Of a DNA stretch of 64,000 bases, positions 11,147-23,073 are shown piece after piece (position 1 is the first letter of the stretch; each line of letters begins with the position of its first letter). Made by a program: the position numbers and the translations under genes. This DNA is from Urophycis tenuis (Eukaryota; Chordata; Actinopteri; Gadiformes; Phycidae): the NCBI GenBank assembly GCA_036785325.1, contig JAXIVH010000038.1, forward strand, positions 451,501-515,500, given 5' to 3'. The notes under the pieces are model-generated. The model was not told the DNA's origin, did not search any database, and worked only from the letters and a program-made list of their open reading frames with translations.

Positions 11147-12080
11147 TAGGTTAAGGTTAGGGTAGATTTAGGGGTAGAGTTAGCAGTTAACCTTAACGTT
11201 AGGTTTGAAGTAAATGGGAGGGGTTGCGGTTAGGGTTGCGGTTAGGGCTGAGGTTAGGGTTAGGTATAAGGTTACGGTTTAGGGTTAAGGTTAGGGTTAA
11301 GGTTAGGGTTACGGTTAGGGCTAAGGTTAGGGCTAAGGTTAGAGTAAGGGTTAGGGTTAGCGTTACGGTTAGGGTAAGGTTAGGGTTAGGGTTAGAGGTT
11401 AGGGGTTAGGGGTTAGGGTTAAGATGAGGGCTGAGGTTAGGGTTAAGGTTAGGGCTGAGGTTAGGGTTAGGTTTAAGGTTAGGGATAAGGTTAGGGTTGG
11501 GGTTACGGCTGAGATTGGGGTTAAGGTTAGGGTTGAGGTTAGGGTTAGTGTTATGGATAAGGTTAGGTTAAGTGTTAGGGCCAAGGTTAGGGTTAAGGTT
11601 ATGGTTAAGATTAGGGTTAGGGCTAGAATTAGGGTTAGGGCTAAGGTTAGGGTTAGGGTTATGGCTGAGGTTAGGGTTAAGGTTAGGTTTGAGGTTAGTG
11701 TTAAGGTTAGGGCCAAGGTTAGGTTTAGGGTTAAGGTTAGGGTTAGGGCTAAGGTTAGGGTTAGGGTTATGGCTGAGGCTAGGGTTAGGGCTAAAGTTAG
11801 GGCAAAGGTTAGAGTTAGGGTTAGCGTTAGAGTTAGGGTAGGGTTAGTGTTGGAGGTTAGGGTAGGCTTAGGGTTAGAGTTAGAGTAGGGGTTAGGGTTA
11901 GAGTTAGAGTAGGGGTTAGGGTTAGTGTTAAGGCTAAGGTTAGGGGTTGAGGTTAGTGTTAAGATTAGGGCCAAGGTAAGGGTTAGTGTTAGGGTTGAGT
12001 TAGGGTTAGGGCTAAGGTTAGGCCTATGGTTAGGGTTGGGGTTGAGGTTATCCCTAGGGTTAGAGTTAGAGCTAGAGATT
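11147..12080 (+). repeat. Degenerate interstitial telomere repeat, unit A5
   Basis: TTAGGG-variant block of full length, G-rich strand on +. Confidence 0.93.
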
Positions 12081-12732
12081 GAGGAAGGTAGAGTCAAGGT
12101 GAGACAGTCTGTACGGACTGAACTCACCCCCGCCGGATCGGGCTAGTACACTCTATCTCCCCCAACTCCCTCATTTCCATGAGGGAAGACAGGGGAGAAG
12201 AGATGGGAGGAGTATATATATTTAATATATTTTTTTTTAGTAAATAAATACATCGAGAGACTCACAGCTGGAGTGGGTTTTAATCTTTGTATTCAAGGTT
12301 GTTCCTCCTCTTTTGATTCCTCGCTGGTGGTGCGTCGTCTCCACCTAGTGGTCGTTTTGTGAAGAAGAGTTATAGAAATAGAAATAGAAATACTCTATTG
12401 TTCCCAGGTTGGGAAATTGCATTAATAGGTAAGTAATAATAATAATAATAGGTAATTGCAATAGTTGGTAAGGTAATCTATATTTCATTTATTTATTTAT
12501 ATTTGTATATTCATTTTTGTTTATTTATTTATTTAGATAAAGAGGATCACAGCTGGAGTGAGTTTTTAGTCTTTGTGTTAAAGGCTGGTTGCCTTCTTTT
12601 GATTCTTCAGTGGTGGTCCATCGCCTCCATCTAGTGGTCGTTTTGTGAATAACAGTTGGTAAGGTAATATAAATGGGTTGTGTAGAGAGCCCGTTCTTTC
12701 GATGGCCCTGGCTCGGTTAGGTTCGTTAGAGT

Positions 12733-12814
12733 TATCTCGATGACCCCCCCCCCACCTCATCCAACGACTCGGTTGTTGAATAGGGGATCAAAGGCAGTTG
12801 CACTCGCCAATATC
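12733..12814 (+). repeat. Left member of direct repeat flanking B/C block 1
   Basis: This A-unit segment, from TATCTCGATGACC to GCCAATATC, recurs at 45401-45480 on the far side of the B/C block. The copies differ in poly-C length and one base (GGTTGTTG versus GGTAGTTG). Both are ordinary A sequence, so the block sits inside an A unit with about 80 bp of the unit duplicated. Confidence 0.8.
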
Positions 12815-13365
12815 AAGCTTAGATTTCCCCGCTTATAATGAGCCCATCCCCAAGCAATTTGGTTGCTCAGAGACAAAACTGTGTCAGGTTGACTGAAGTC
12901 TACCCAGCAGCTAAAAACATACCTTCAACGTTTCAATTAACATCAATCTTTCCTTACAGATCACAAATTAATTAGCTTAGTATTTCAACGACCAATGAGT
13001 CAATATAGTCTTGCCATACGCCGTTGGAAAGCTTAGATTTCCCCGCTTAAAATGAGCCCATCCGCGAGCAGTCTGCTTGCTCACAGACAAAACTGCGTCA
13101 GGTTGACTGAAGTCTACCCAGCAGCTAAAAACATACCTTCAACGTTTCAATTAAGATCAATCTTTCAATAAAGAACAGAAATTAATTAGCTTAGTATTTC
13201 AACGACCTATGACTCAATATAGTCTTGCCATACGCCGTTGGGAACCTTAGATTTCCCCGCTTAAAATGAGCCCATCCCCGAGCAATTTGGTTGCTCACAG
13301 ACAAAACTGCGTCAGGTTGACTGAAGTCTACCCAGCAGCTAAAAACATACCTTCAACTTTTCAAT
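12815..13365 (+). repeat. B satellite, about 2.6 monomers, up to C1
   Basis: The monomer is 214 bp, measured between successive AAAATGAGCCCATCC motifs. Landmarks in order are: CCGTTGGAAAGCTTAGATTT; ATGAGCCCATCC; a variable GAGCARTYTGGTTG segment; GTCTACCCAGCAGCTAAAAA; CTTTCCTTACAG; and AATTAGCTTAGTATTTCAA. The next-to-last monomer carries the CTTTCAATAAAGAACAG variant that usually marks the approach to a C unit. 214 is not a multiple of three, so no frame runs through the array. Confidence 0.95.
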
Positions 13366-13599
13366 GCACGCGTTTTTTTTGTAACACGTGTAGCTATGAT
13401 AAAGGACACATGTTTTGGCCTGTTTTATTATTCATAGTTGGCTTAACAGTAATAGAATATTATTATATGCTATAAGTGACCAGACGTCCGAGATCAAAAC
13501 TGGGAGCATAATCCCCGAGAAGGGGGAAAAAAAGGGTCAGCTATGTTTAAGTATATATATATATGTGTGTGTATATATGCGTGTGTGTGTGTGTATATA

Positions 13600-13657
<58 letters not shown>

Positions 13658-14359
13658 AATCACTTACTTGGAACGGCATGATCCCATTTCGCTGTGAAGG
13701 GATGGCGTTAACCAGGTGGGCGTGCAACCCCTCGAGAGAGTTGCTGCCTCACCGGCACTTGTACTTGTTCAGCCGGATGTAGTTCTTCACAACCACCTTC
13801 ACAGAGACATACAGCTGTATGCCAGGGGGGTCATGTAACACACAACCTATTGCAAGGTCCTCATTTATGCTGGTGTCATTTTGAAATGTTACCATATACA
13901 AGTTTGAATGGTTTTGACACACGATGACTGCAGAGACAGCTGCAGGATGGCCCACGAAGCAGGACGGAGGGGGCCTGTGGCTGTGCGGGGAGGACCAGCG
14001 GTATGGGTGCTGCCGACACAGGGGGCGGGCGGGCCACAGGCTGACGCAGCAGGAGGCCTCGGCTGGAGGCGGGTGGGCGCAGGAGGCTTCGGCCGGGTGG
14101 AGGACGACAACGCAGTGGGCTGAACGGGCCGGTTGGTGGGAGTCACAGGCTCTGGCTCATCAACAAATAACCTGGAAATATAAAATACACACGTGATCAG
14201 TATTGATATTGATATCTTTTATAAGAACACTGTTCATACCGTTTACACTTTTTATACAACTGTTTATACAATGTCCATACTGTTTATTTATTAATGTTTA
14301 TCACTGAAAAATAAAGGTGACTTGGTATGACTTGTGTGCTATTTTCTTTCCACAGCCAA
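13366..14359 (+). repeat. C unit C1 (994 bp)
   Basis: C diverges from B after CTTTTCAAT and rejoins B at CAGAACAC, replacing about 18 bp of the monomer. It contains, left to right: an AT-rich segment with GTGACCAGACGTCCGAG; a TATA/TG tract (13551-13654); the 504-bp minus-strand exon-like fragment (13668-14171); then AT-rich sequence ending in a pyrimidine-rich TTTTCTTTCCACAG. All thirteen C units share this plan and differ mainly in TG tract length. C1 shares with C12 the private base change CAATGCACGCG at its left edge. Confidence 0.93.
13668..14171 (-). pseudogene. Exon fragment of a transposon-like protein gene, copy 1 (nonsense)
   Basis: On the minus strand a pyrimidine-rich acceptor (TTTATATTTCCAG) precedes, and a consensus donor (CAA/GTAAGT) follows, a 504-bp segment. 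The frame entered from the acceptor gives 93 codons of Pro/Thr/Ala-rich sequence starting LFVDEPEPVTPT, then TAA at 13891-13889. A second frame, open from 14156, has 163 codons to the donor and ends in the conserved-looking RGSNSLEGLHTHLVNAIP ... MPFQ motif. In this copy CGA is TGA at 13751-13749, just before that motif. The motif resembles a signature of multi-copy uncharacterised teleost proteins of transposon type; this is recalled, not searched. No single frame links acceptor and donor in any copy, so I call a dead exon that has been amplified as satellite. C1 also has Tyr for Cys in VVKNCIRL. Confidence 0.6.
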
Positions 14360-16267
14360 CAGAACACACATGAATCAGCTTATTATTTCGACGACCCATG
14401 GGCAAATATAGTCATGCCATACGTCGTTGGAAAGCTTAGATTTCCCCGTTTAAAATGAGCCCATCTCCGAGCAATTTGGTTGCTCACAGACAAATCTGCG
14501 TCAGGTTGACTGAAGTCTACACAGCAGCTAAAGACATACCTTCAACGTTTCAATTAACATCAATCTTTCCTTACAGAACACAAATTAATTAGCTTAGTAT
14601 TTCAACGACCCATGAGTCAATATACTCTTGCCATACGCCGTTGGAAAGCTTAGATTTCCCCGCTTAAAATGAGCCCATCCGCGAGCAGTCTGGTTGATCA
14701 CAGACTAAACTGCGTCAGGTTGACTGAAGTCTACCCAGCAGCTAAAAACATACCTTCAACGTTTAAATTAACATCAATCTTTCCTTACAGAACAGAAATT
14801 AATTAGCTTAGTATTTCAATGACCCTTGAGTCAATATACTCTTGCCATACGCCGTTGGAAAGCTTAGATTTCCCCGCTTAAAATGAGCCCATCCGCGAGC
14901 AGTCTGGTTGATCACAGACTAAACTGCGTCAGGTTGACTGAAGTCTACCCAGCAGCTAAAAACATACCTTCAACGTTTAAATTAACATCAATCTTTCCTT
15001 ACAGAACAGAAATTAATTAGCTTAGTATTTCAATGACCCATGAGTCAATATAGTCTTGCCATACGCCGTTGGAAAGCTTAGATTTCCCCGCTTAAAATGA
15101 GCCCATCCGCGAGCAGTCTGGTTGATCACAGACTAAACTGCGTCAGGTTGAATGAAGTCTACCCAGCAGCTAAAAACATACCTTTAACGTTTCAATTAAC
15201 ATCAATCTTTCCTTACAGAACCCAAATTAATTAGCTTAGTATTTCAACGACCCTTTGGTGAATATAGTCTTGCCATACGCCGTTGGAAAGCTTAGATTTC
15301 CCCGCTTATAATGAGCCCATCCCTGAGCAATTTGGTTGCTCACAGACTAAACTGCGTGAGGTTGACTGAAGTCTACCCAGCAGCTAAAAACATACCTTCA
15401 ACTTTTCAATTAACATCAATCTTTCCTTACAGAACACAAATTAATTAGCTTAGTATTTCAACGACCCATGAGTCAATATAGTCTTTCCATACGCCGTTGG
15501 AAAGCTTAGATTTCCCCGCTTAAAATGAGCCCATCCGCGAGCAGTCTGGTTGATCACAGACTAAACTGCGTCAGGTTTAATGAAGTCTACCCAGCAGCTA
15601 AAAACATACCTTTAACGTTTCAATTGACATCAATCTTTCCTTACAGAACACAAATTAATTAGCTTAGTATTTCAACGGGCCATTGGTGAATATAGTCTTG
15701 CCATACGCCGTTGAAAAGCTTAGATTTCCCCGCTTATAATGAGCCCATCCACAAGCAATTTGGTTGCTCAGAGACAAAACTGTGTCAGTTTGACTGAAGT
15801 CTACCCAGCAGCTAAAAACATACCTTCAACGTTTCAATTAACATCAATCTTTCCTTACAGATCACAAATTAATTAGCTTAGTATTTCAACGACCAATGAG
15901 TCAATATAGTCTTGCCATACGCCGTTGGAAAGCTTAGATTTCCCCGCTTAAAATGAGCCCATCCGCGAGCAGTCTGCTTGCTCACAGACAAAACTGCGTC
16001 AGATTGACTGAAGTCTACCCAGCAGCTAAAAACATACCTTCAACGTTTCAATTAAGATCAATCTTTCAATAAAGAACATAAATTAATTAGCTTAGTATTT
16101 CAACGACCCATGACTCAATATAGTCTTGCCATACGCCGTTGGGAACCTTAGATTTCCCCGCTTAAAATGAGCCCATCCCCGAGCAATTTGGTTGCTCACA
16201 GACAAAACTGCGTCAGGTTCACTGAAGTCTACCCAGCAGCTAAAAACATACCTTCAACTTTTCAATT
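14360..16267 (+). repeat. B satellite, 9 monomers, C1 to C2
   Basis: 1908 bp, equal to nine 214-bp monomers minus the 18 bp replaced by C. The first monomer is a distinctive subtype (CATGGGCAAATATAGTCATGCC, ACGTCGTTGG) found immediately right of nearly every C unit. The AATAAA-bearing variant lies near 16070. Confidence 0.95.
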
Positions 16268-16509
16268 CACGCGTTTTTTTTGTAACACGTATAGCTATGA
16301 TAAAGGACACATGTTTTGGCCTGTTTTATTATTCATAGTTGGCTTAACAGTAATAGAATATTATTATATGCTATAAGTGACCAGACGTCCGAGATCAAAA
16401 CTGGGAGCATAATCCCCGAGAAGGGGGAAAAAAGGGTCAGCTATGTTTAAGTATATATATATATGTGTGTGTATATATAAGTGTGTGTGTGTGTGTGTAT
16501 ATATGCGCC

Positions 16510-16563
<54 letters not shown>

Positions 16564-17265
16564 AATCACTTACTTGGAACGGCATGATCCCATATCGCTG
16601 TGAAGGGATGGCGTTAACCAGGTGGGTGTGCAACCCCTCGAGAGAGTTGCTGCCTCGCCGGCACTTGTACTTGTTCAGCCGGATGCAGTTCTTCACAACC
16701 ACCTTCACAGAGACATACAGCTGTATGCCAGGGGGGTCCTGTAACACACAACCTATTGCAAGGTCCTCATTTATGCTGGTGTCATTTTGAAATGTTACCA
16801 TATACAAGTTTGAATGGTTTTGACACACGATGACTGCAGAGACAGCTGCAGGATGGCCCACGAAGCAGGACGGAGGGGGCCTGTGGCTGTGCGGGGAGGA
16901 CCAGCGGTATGGGTGCTGCCGACACAGGGGGCGGGCGGGCCACAGGCTGACGCAGCAGGAGGCCTCGGCTGGAGGCGGGTGGGCGCAGGAGGCTTCGGCC
17001 GGGTGGAGGACGACAACGCAGTGGGCTGAACGGGCCGGTTGGTGGGAGTCACAGGCTCTGGCTCATCAACAAATAACCTGGAAATATAAAATACACACGT
17101 GATCAGTATTGATATTGATATCTTTTATAAGAACACTGTTCATACCGTTTAGACTTTTTATACAACTGTTTATACAATGTCCATACTGTTTATTTATTAA
17201 TGTTTATCACTGAAAAATAAAGGTGACTTGGTATGACTTGTGTGCTATTTTCTTTCCACAGCCAA
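16268..17265 (+). repeat. C unit C2 (998 bp)
   Basis: Same plan as C1. The TATA/TG tract is 16451-16560, with an internal GCGCCTGCG interruption shared with C3 and C7. The poly-A run before GGGTCAGC is one base shorter. Confidence 0.93.
16574..17077 (-). pseudogene. Exon fragment copy 2 (motif frame open)
   Basis: 504 bp with acceptor and donor intact. The second frame reads through KCRRGSNSLEG to the donor without a stop, but the frame entered from the acceptor still ends after 93 codons. The copy is therefore not translatable across the exon. Confidence 0.6.
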
Positions 17266-19173
17266 CAGAACACACATGAATCAGCTTATTATTTCGACGA
17301 CCCATGGGCAAATATAGTCATGCCATACGTCGTTGGAAAGCTTAGATTTCCCCGTTTAAAATGAGCCCATCTCCGAGCAATTTGGTTGCTCACAGACAAA
17401 TCTGCGTCAGGTTGACTGAAGTCTACACAGCAGCTAAAGACATACCTTCAACGTTTCAATTAACATCAATCTTTCCTTACAGAACACAAATAAATTAGCT
17501 TAGTATTTCAACGACCCATGAGTCAATATACTCTTGCCATACGCCGTTGGAAAGCTTAGATTTCCCCGCTTAAAATGAGCCCATCCGCGAGCAGTCTGGT
17601 TGATCACAGACTAAACTGCGTCAGGTTGACTGAAGTCTACCCAGCAGCTAAAAACATACCTTCAACGTTTAAATTAACATCAATCTTTCCTTACAGAACA
17701 GAAATTAATTAGCTTAGTATTTCAATGACCCTTGAGTCAATATACTCTTGCCATACGCCGTTGGAAAGCTTAGATTTCCCCGCTTAAAATGAGCCCATCC
17801 GCGAGCAGTCTGGTTGATCACAGACTAAACTGCGTCAGGTTGACTGAAGTCTACCCAGCAGCTAAAAACATACCTTCAACGTTTAAATTAACATCAATCT
17901 TTCCTTACAGAACAGAAATTAATTAGCTTAGTATTTCAATGACCCATGAGTCAATATAGTCTTGCCATACACCGTTGGAAAGCTTAGATTTCCCCGCTTA
18001 AAATGAGCCCATCCGCGAGCAGTCTGGTTGATCACAGACTAAACTGCGTCAGGTTGAATGAAGTCTACCCAGCAGCTAAAAACATACCTTTAACGTTTCA
18101 ATTAACATCAATCTTTCCTTACAGAACCCAAATTAATTAGCTTAGTATTTCAACGACCCTTTGGTGAATATAGTCTTGCCATACGCCGTTGGAAAGCTTA
18201 GATTTCCCCGCTTATAATGAGCCCATCCCTGAGCAATTTGGTTGCTCACAGACTAAACTGCGTGAGGTTGACTGAAGTCTACCCAGCAGCTAAAAACATA
18301 CCTTCAACTTTTCAATTAACATCAATCTTTCCTTACAGAACACAAATTAATTAGCTTAGTATTTCAACGACCCATGAGTCAATATAGTCTTTCCATACGC
18401 CGTTGGAAAGCTTAGATTTCCCCGCTTAAAATGAGCCCATCCGCGAGCAGTCTGGTTGATCACAGACTAAACTGCGTCAGGTTTAATGAAGTCTACCCAG
18501 CAGCTAAAAACATACCTTTAACGTTTCAATTGACATCAATCTTTCCTTACAGAACACAAATTAATTAGCTTAGTATTTCAACGGGCCATTGGTGAATATA
18601 GTCTTGCCATACGCCGTTGAAAAGCTTAGATTTCCCCGCTTATAATGAGCCCATCCACGAGCAATTTGGTTGCTCAGAGACAAAACTGTGTCAGGTTGAC
18701 TGAAGTCTACCCAGCAGCTAAAAACATACCTTCAACGTTTCAATTAACATCAATCTTTCCTTACAGATCACAAATTAATTAGCTTAGTATTTCAACGACC
18801 AATGAGTCAATATAGTCTTGCCATACGCCGTTGGAAAGCTTAGATTTCCCCGCTTAAAATGAGCCCATCCGCGAGCAGTCTGCTTGCTCACAGACAAAAC
18901 TGCGTCAGATTGACTGAAGTCTACCCAGCAGCTAAAAACATACCTTCAACGTTTCAATTAAGATCAATCTTTCAATAAAGAACATAAATTAATTAGCTTA
19001 GTATTTCAACGACCCATGACTCAATATAGTCTTGCCATACGCCGTTGGGAACCTTAGATTTCCCCGCTTAAAATGAGCCCATCCCCGAGCAATTTGGTTG
19101 CTCACAGACAAAACTGCGTCAGGTTCACTGAAGTCTACCCAGCAGCTAAAAACATACCTTCAACTTTTCAATT
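17266..19173 (+). repeat. B satellite, 9 monomers, C2 to C3
   Basis: 1908 bp. The monomer order matches 14360-16267 closely, including the AATAAA variant near 18967. This gives a 2.9-kb higher-order unit of C plus nine B. From about 18050 onward it also matches about 31590 onward. Confidence 0.95.
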
Positions 19174-19419
19174 CACGCGTTTTTTTTGTAACACGTGTAG
19201 CTATGATAAAGGACACATGTTTTGGCCTGTTTTATTATTCATAGTTGGCTTAACAGTAATAGAATATTATTATATGCTATAAGTGACCAGACGTCCGAGA
19301 TCAAAACTGGGAGCATAATCCCCGAGAAGGGGGAAAAAAAGGGTCAGCTATGTTTAAGTATATATATATATGTGTGTGTATATATAAGTGTGTGTGTGTG
19401 TGTGTATATATGCGCCTGC

Positions 19420-19474
<55 letters not shown>

Positions 19475-20176
19475 AATCACTTACTTGGAACGGCATGATC
19501 CCATATCGCTGTGAAGGGATGGCGTTAACCAGGTGGGTGTGCAACCCCTCGAGAGAGTTGCTGCCTCGCCGGCACTTGTACTTGTTCAGCCGGATGCAGT
19601 TCTTCACAACCACCTTCACAGAGACATACAGCTGTATGCCAGGGGGGTCCTGTAACACACAACCTATTGCAAGGTCCTCATTTATGCTGGTGTCATTTTG
19701 AAATGTTACCATATACAAGTTTGAATGGTTTTGACACACGATGACTGCAGAGACAGCTGCAGGATGGCCCACGAAGCAGGACGGAGGGGGCCTGTGGCTG
19801 TGCGGGGAGGACCAGCGGTATGGGTGCTGCCGACACAGGGGGCGGGCGGGCCACAGGCTGATGCAGCAGGAGGCCTCGGCTGGAGGCGGGTGGGCGCAGG
19901 AGGCTTCGGCCGGGTGGAGGACGACAACGCAGTGGGCTGAACGGGCCGGTTGGTGGGAGTCACAGGCTCTGGCTCATCAACAAATAACCTGGAAATATAA
20001 AATACACACGTGATCAGTATTGATATTGATATCTTTTATAAGAACACTGTTCATACCGTTTAGACTTTTTATACAACTGTTTATACAATGTCCATACTGT
20101 TTATTTATTAATGTTTATCACTGAAAAATAAAGGTGACTTGGTATGACTTGTGTGCTATTTTCTTTCCACAGCCAA
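19174..20176 (+). repeat. C unit C3 (1003 bp)
   Basis: The TATA/TG tract is 19358-19471. It has the same total length and the same tract interruptions as C7, its partner in a 7.5-kb duplication. Confidence 0.93.
19485..19988 (-). pseudogene. Exon fragment copy 3 (motif frame open)
   Basis: 504 bp, both splice signals present, no stop before the donor in the motif frame. It carries a GACG to GATG change near 19861 shared with C7, C9, C11 and C13. Confidence 0.6.
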
Positions 20177-22084
20177 CAGAACACACATGAATCAGCTTAT
20201 TATTTCGACGACCCATGGGCAAATATAGTCATGCCATACGTCGTTGGAAAGCTTAGATTTCCCCGTTTAAAATGAGCCCATCTCCGAGCAATTTGGTTGC
20301 TCACAGACAAATCTGCGTCAGGTTGACTGAAGTCTACACAGCAGCTAAAGACATACCTTCAACGTTTCAATTAAAATCAATCTTTCCTTACAGAACACAA
20401 ATTAATTAGCTTAGTATTTCAACGACCCTTTAGTGAATATAGTCTTGCCATACGCCGTTGGAAAGCTTAGATTTCCCCGCTTAAAATGAGCCCATCCGCG
20501 AGCAGTCTGGTTGATCACAGACTAAACTGCGTCAGGTTGACTAAAGTCTACCCAGCAGCTAAAAACATACCTTCAACGTTTCAATTAACATCAATCTTTC
20601 CTTACAGAACACAAATTAATTAGCTTAGTATTTCAACGACCCATGAGTCAATATACTCTTGCCATACGCCGTTGGAAAGCTTAGATTTCCCCGCTTAAAA
20701 TGAGCCCATCCGCGAGCAGTCTGGTTGATCACAGACTAAACTGCGTCAGGTTGACTGAAGTCTACGCAGCAGCTAAAAACATACCTTCAACGTTTCAATT
20801 AACATCAATCTTTCCTTACAGACCACAAATTAATTAGCTTAGTATTTCAATGACCCATGAGTCAATATAGTCTTGCCATACGCCGTTGGAAAGCTTAGAT
20901 TTCCCCGCTTAAAATGAGCCCATCCGCGAGCAGTCTGGTTGATCACAGACTAAACTGCGTCAGGTTGAATGAAGTCTACCCAGCAGCTAAAAACATACCT
21001 TTAACGTTTCAATTGACATCAATCTTTCCTTACAGAACACAAATTAATTAGCTTAGTATTTCAACGGGCCATTGGTGAATATAGTCTTGCCATACGCCGT
21101 TGAAAAGCTTAGATTTCCCCGCTTAAAATGAGCCCATCCGCGAGCAGTCTGGTTGATCACAGACTAAACTGCGTCAGGTTGACTGAAGTCTACCCAGCAG
21201 CTAAAAACATACCTTCAACGTTTCAGTTAACATCAATCTTTCCTTACAGAACACAAATTAATTAGCTTAGTATTTCAATGACCCAAGAGTCAATATAGTC
21301 TTGCCATAGGCCGTTGGAAAGCTTAGATTTCCCCGCTTAAAATGAGCCCATCCGCTAGCAGTCTGGTTGATCACAGACTAAACTGCGTCAGGTTGAATGA
21401 AGTCTACCCAGCAGCTAAAAACATACCTTTAACGTTTCAATTAACATCAATCTTTCCTTACAGAACACAAATTAATTAGCTTAGTATTTCAAAGGCCCTT
21501 TGGTGTATATAGTCTTGCCATACGCCGTTGAAAAGCTTAGATTTCCCCGCTTATAATGAGCCCATCCCCAAGCAATTTGGTTGCTCAGAGACAAAACTGT
21601 GTCAGGTTGACTGAAGTCTACCCAGCAGCTAAAAACATACCTTCAACGTTTCAATTAACATCAATCTTTCCTTACAGAACACAAATTAATTAGCTTAGTA
21701 TTTCAACGACCCATGAGTCAATATAGTCTAGCCATACGCCGTCGGAAAGCTTAGATTTCCCTGCTTAAAATGAGCCCATCCGCGAGCAGTCTGCTTGCTC
21801 ACAGACAAAACTGCGTCAGGTTGACTGAAGTCTACCCAGCAGCTAAAAACATACCTTCAACGTTTCAATTAAGATCAATCTTTCAATAAAGAACAGAAAT
21901 TAATTAGCTTAGTATTTCAACGACCCATGACTCAATATAGTCTTGCCATACGCCGTTGGGAACCTTAGATTTCCCCGCTTAAAATGAGCCCATCCGCGAG
22001 CAGTCTGGTCTCTCACAGACTAAACTGCGTCAGGTTGAATGAAGTCTACCCAGCAGCTAAAAACATACCTTCAACTTTTCAATT
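20177..22084 (+). repeat. B satellite, 9 monomers, C3 to C4
   Basis: 1908 bp. It contains monomers ending in ACGGGCCATTGGTGAATATAG (near 21065) and AAAGGCCCTTTGGTGTATATAG (near 21495). The duplicated copy at 33716-35409 lacks one of these monomers. Confidence 0.95.
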
Positions 22085-22324
22085 CACGCGTTTTTTTTGT
22101 AATACGTGTAGCTATGATAAAGGACACATGTTTTGGCCTGTTTTATTATTCATAGTTGGCTTAACAGTAATAGAATATTATTATATGCTATAAGTGACCA
22201 GACGTCCGAGATCAAAACTGGGAGCATAATCCCCGAGAAGGGGGAAAAAAAGGGTCAGCTATGTTTAAGTATGTATATATATGTGTGTGTATATATAAGT
22301 GTGTGTGTGTGTGTATATATGCGC

Positions 22325-22371
<47 letters not shown>

Positions 22372-23073
22372 AATCACTTACTTGGAACGGCATGATCCCA
22401 CATCGCTGTGAAGGGACGGCGTTAACCAGGTGGGCGTGCAACCCCTCGAGAGAGTTGCTGCCTCACCGGCACTTGTACTTGTTCAGCCGGATGCAGTTCT
22501 TCACAACCACCTTCACAGAGACATACAGCTGTATGCCAGGGGGGTCATGTAACACACAACCTATTGCAAGGTCCTCATTTATGCTGGTGTCATTTTGAAA
22601 TGTTACCATATACAAGTTTGAATGGTTTTGACACACGATGACTGCAGAGACAGCTGCAGGATGGCCCACGAAGCAGGACGGAGGGGGCCTGTGGCTGTGC
22701 GGGGAGGACCAGCGGTATGGGTGCTGCCGACACAGGGGGCGGGCGGGCCACAGGCTGACGCAGCAGGAGGCCTCGGCTGGAGGCGGGTGGGCGCAGGAGG
22801 CTTCGGCCGGGTGGAGGACGACAACGCAGTGGGCTGAACGGGCCGGTTGGTGGGAGTCACAGGCTCTGGCTCATCAACAAATAACCTGGAAATATAAAAT
22901 ACACACGTGATCAGTATTGATATTGATATCTTTTATAAGAACACTGTTCATACCGTTTAGACTTTTTATACAACTGTTTATACAATGTCCATACTGTTTA
23001 TTTATTAATGTTTATCACTGAAAAATAAAGGTGACTTGGTATGACTTGTGTGCTATTTTCTTTCCACAGCCAA
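22085..23073 (+). repeat. C unit C4 (989 bp)
   Basis: The TATA/TG tract is 22269-22368, beginning GTATGTATATATATG, a variant shared only with C8. Confidence 0.93.
22382..22885 (-). pseudogene. Exon fragment copy 4 (nonsense)
   Basis: 504 bp, splice signals intact. The CGA to TGA stop is at 22465-22463 and an ATG/ACG change near 22420 is shared with C8. Confidence 0.6.

Larger units (their letters stand above)
10467..12814 (+). repeat. Family A unit 5, truncated at the junction with satellite B
   Basis: Follows A1 until GCCAATATC, then changes abruptly to B sequence (AAGCTTAGATTTCC). About 410 bp of the unit's right end are missing. A loss of about 21 bp in the TTTA-rich region near 12510 is private. 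It shares a GGGTTGCGGTTAGGGTTGCGG variant (near 11221) with A4, which suggests a recent exchange between neighbours. Confidence 0.93.

Noticed and set aside
13266..13475. 69-codon plus frame spanning the end of B and the start of C, with a hydrophobic tail
   Set aside because: It crosses the B/C boundary, depends on satellite sequence, and equivalent frames arise wherever that junction is copied. No start context or homology supports it.
13466..13500. GTGACCAGACGTCCGAG segment as a transposon terminus
   Set aside because: It reminds me of conserved non-autonomous element sequences in vertebrates, but I could not find a matching inverted end or target duplication in C, so no element is called.
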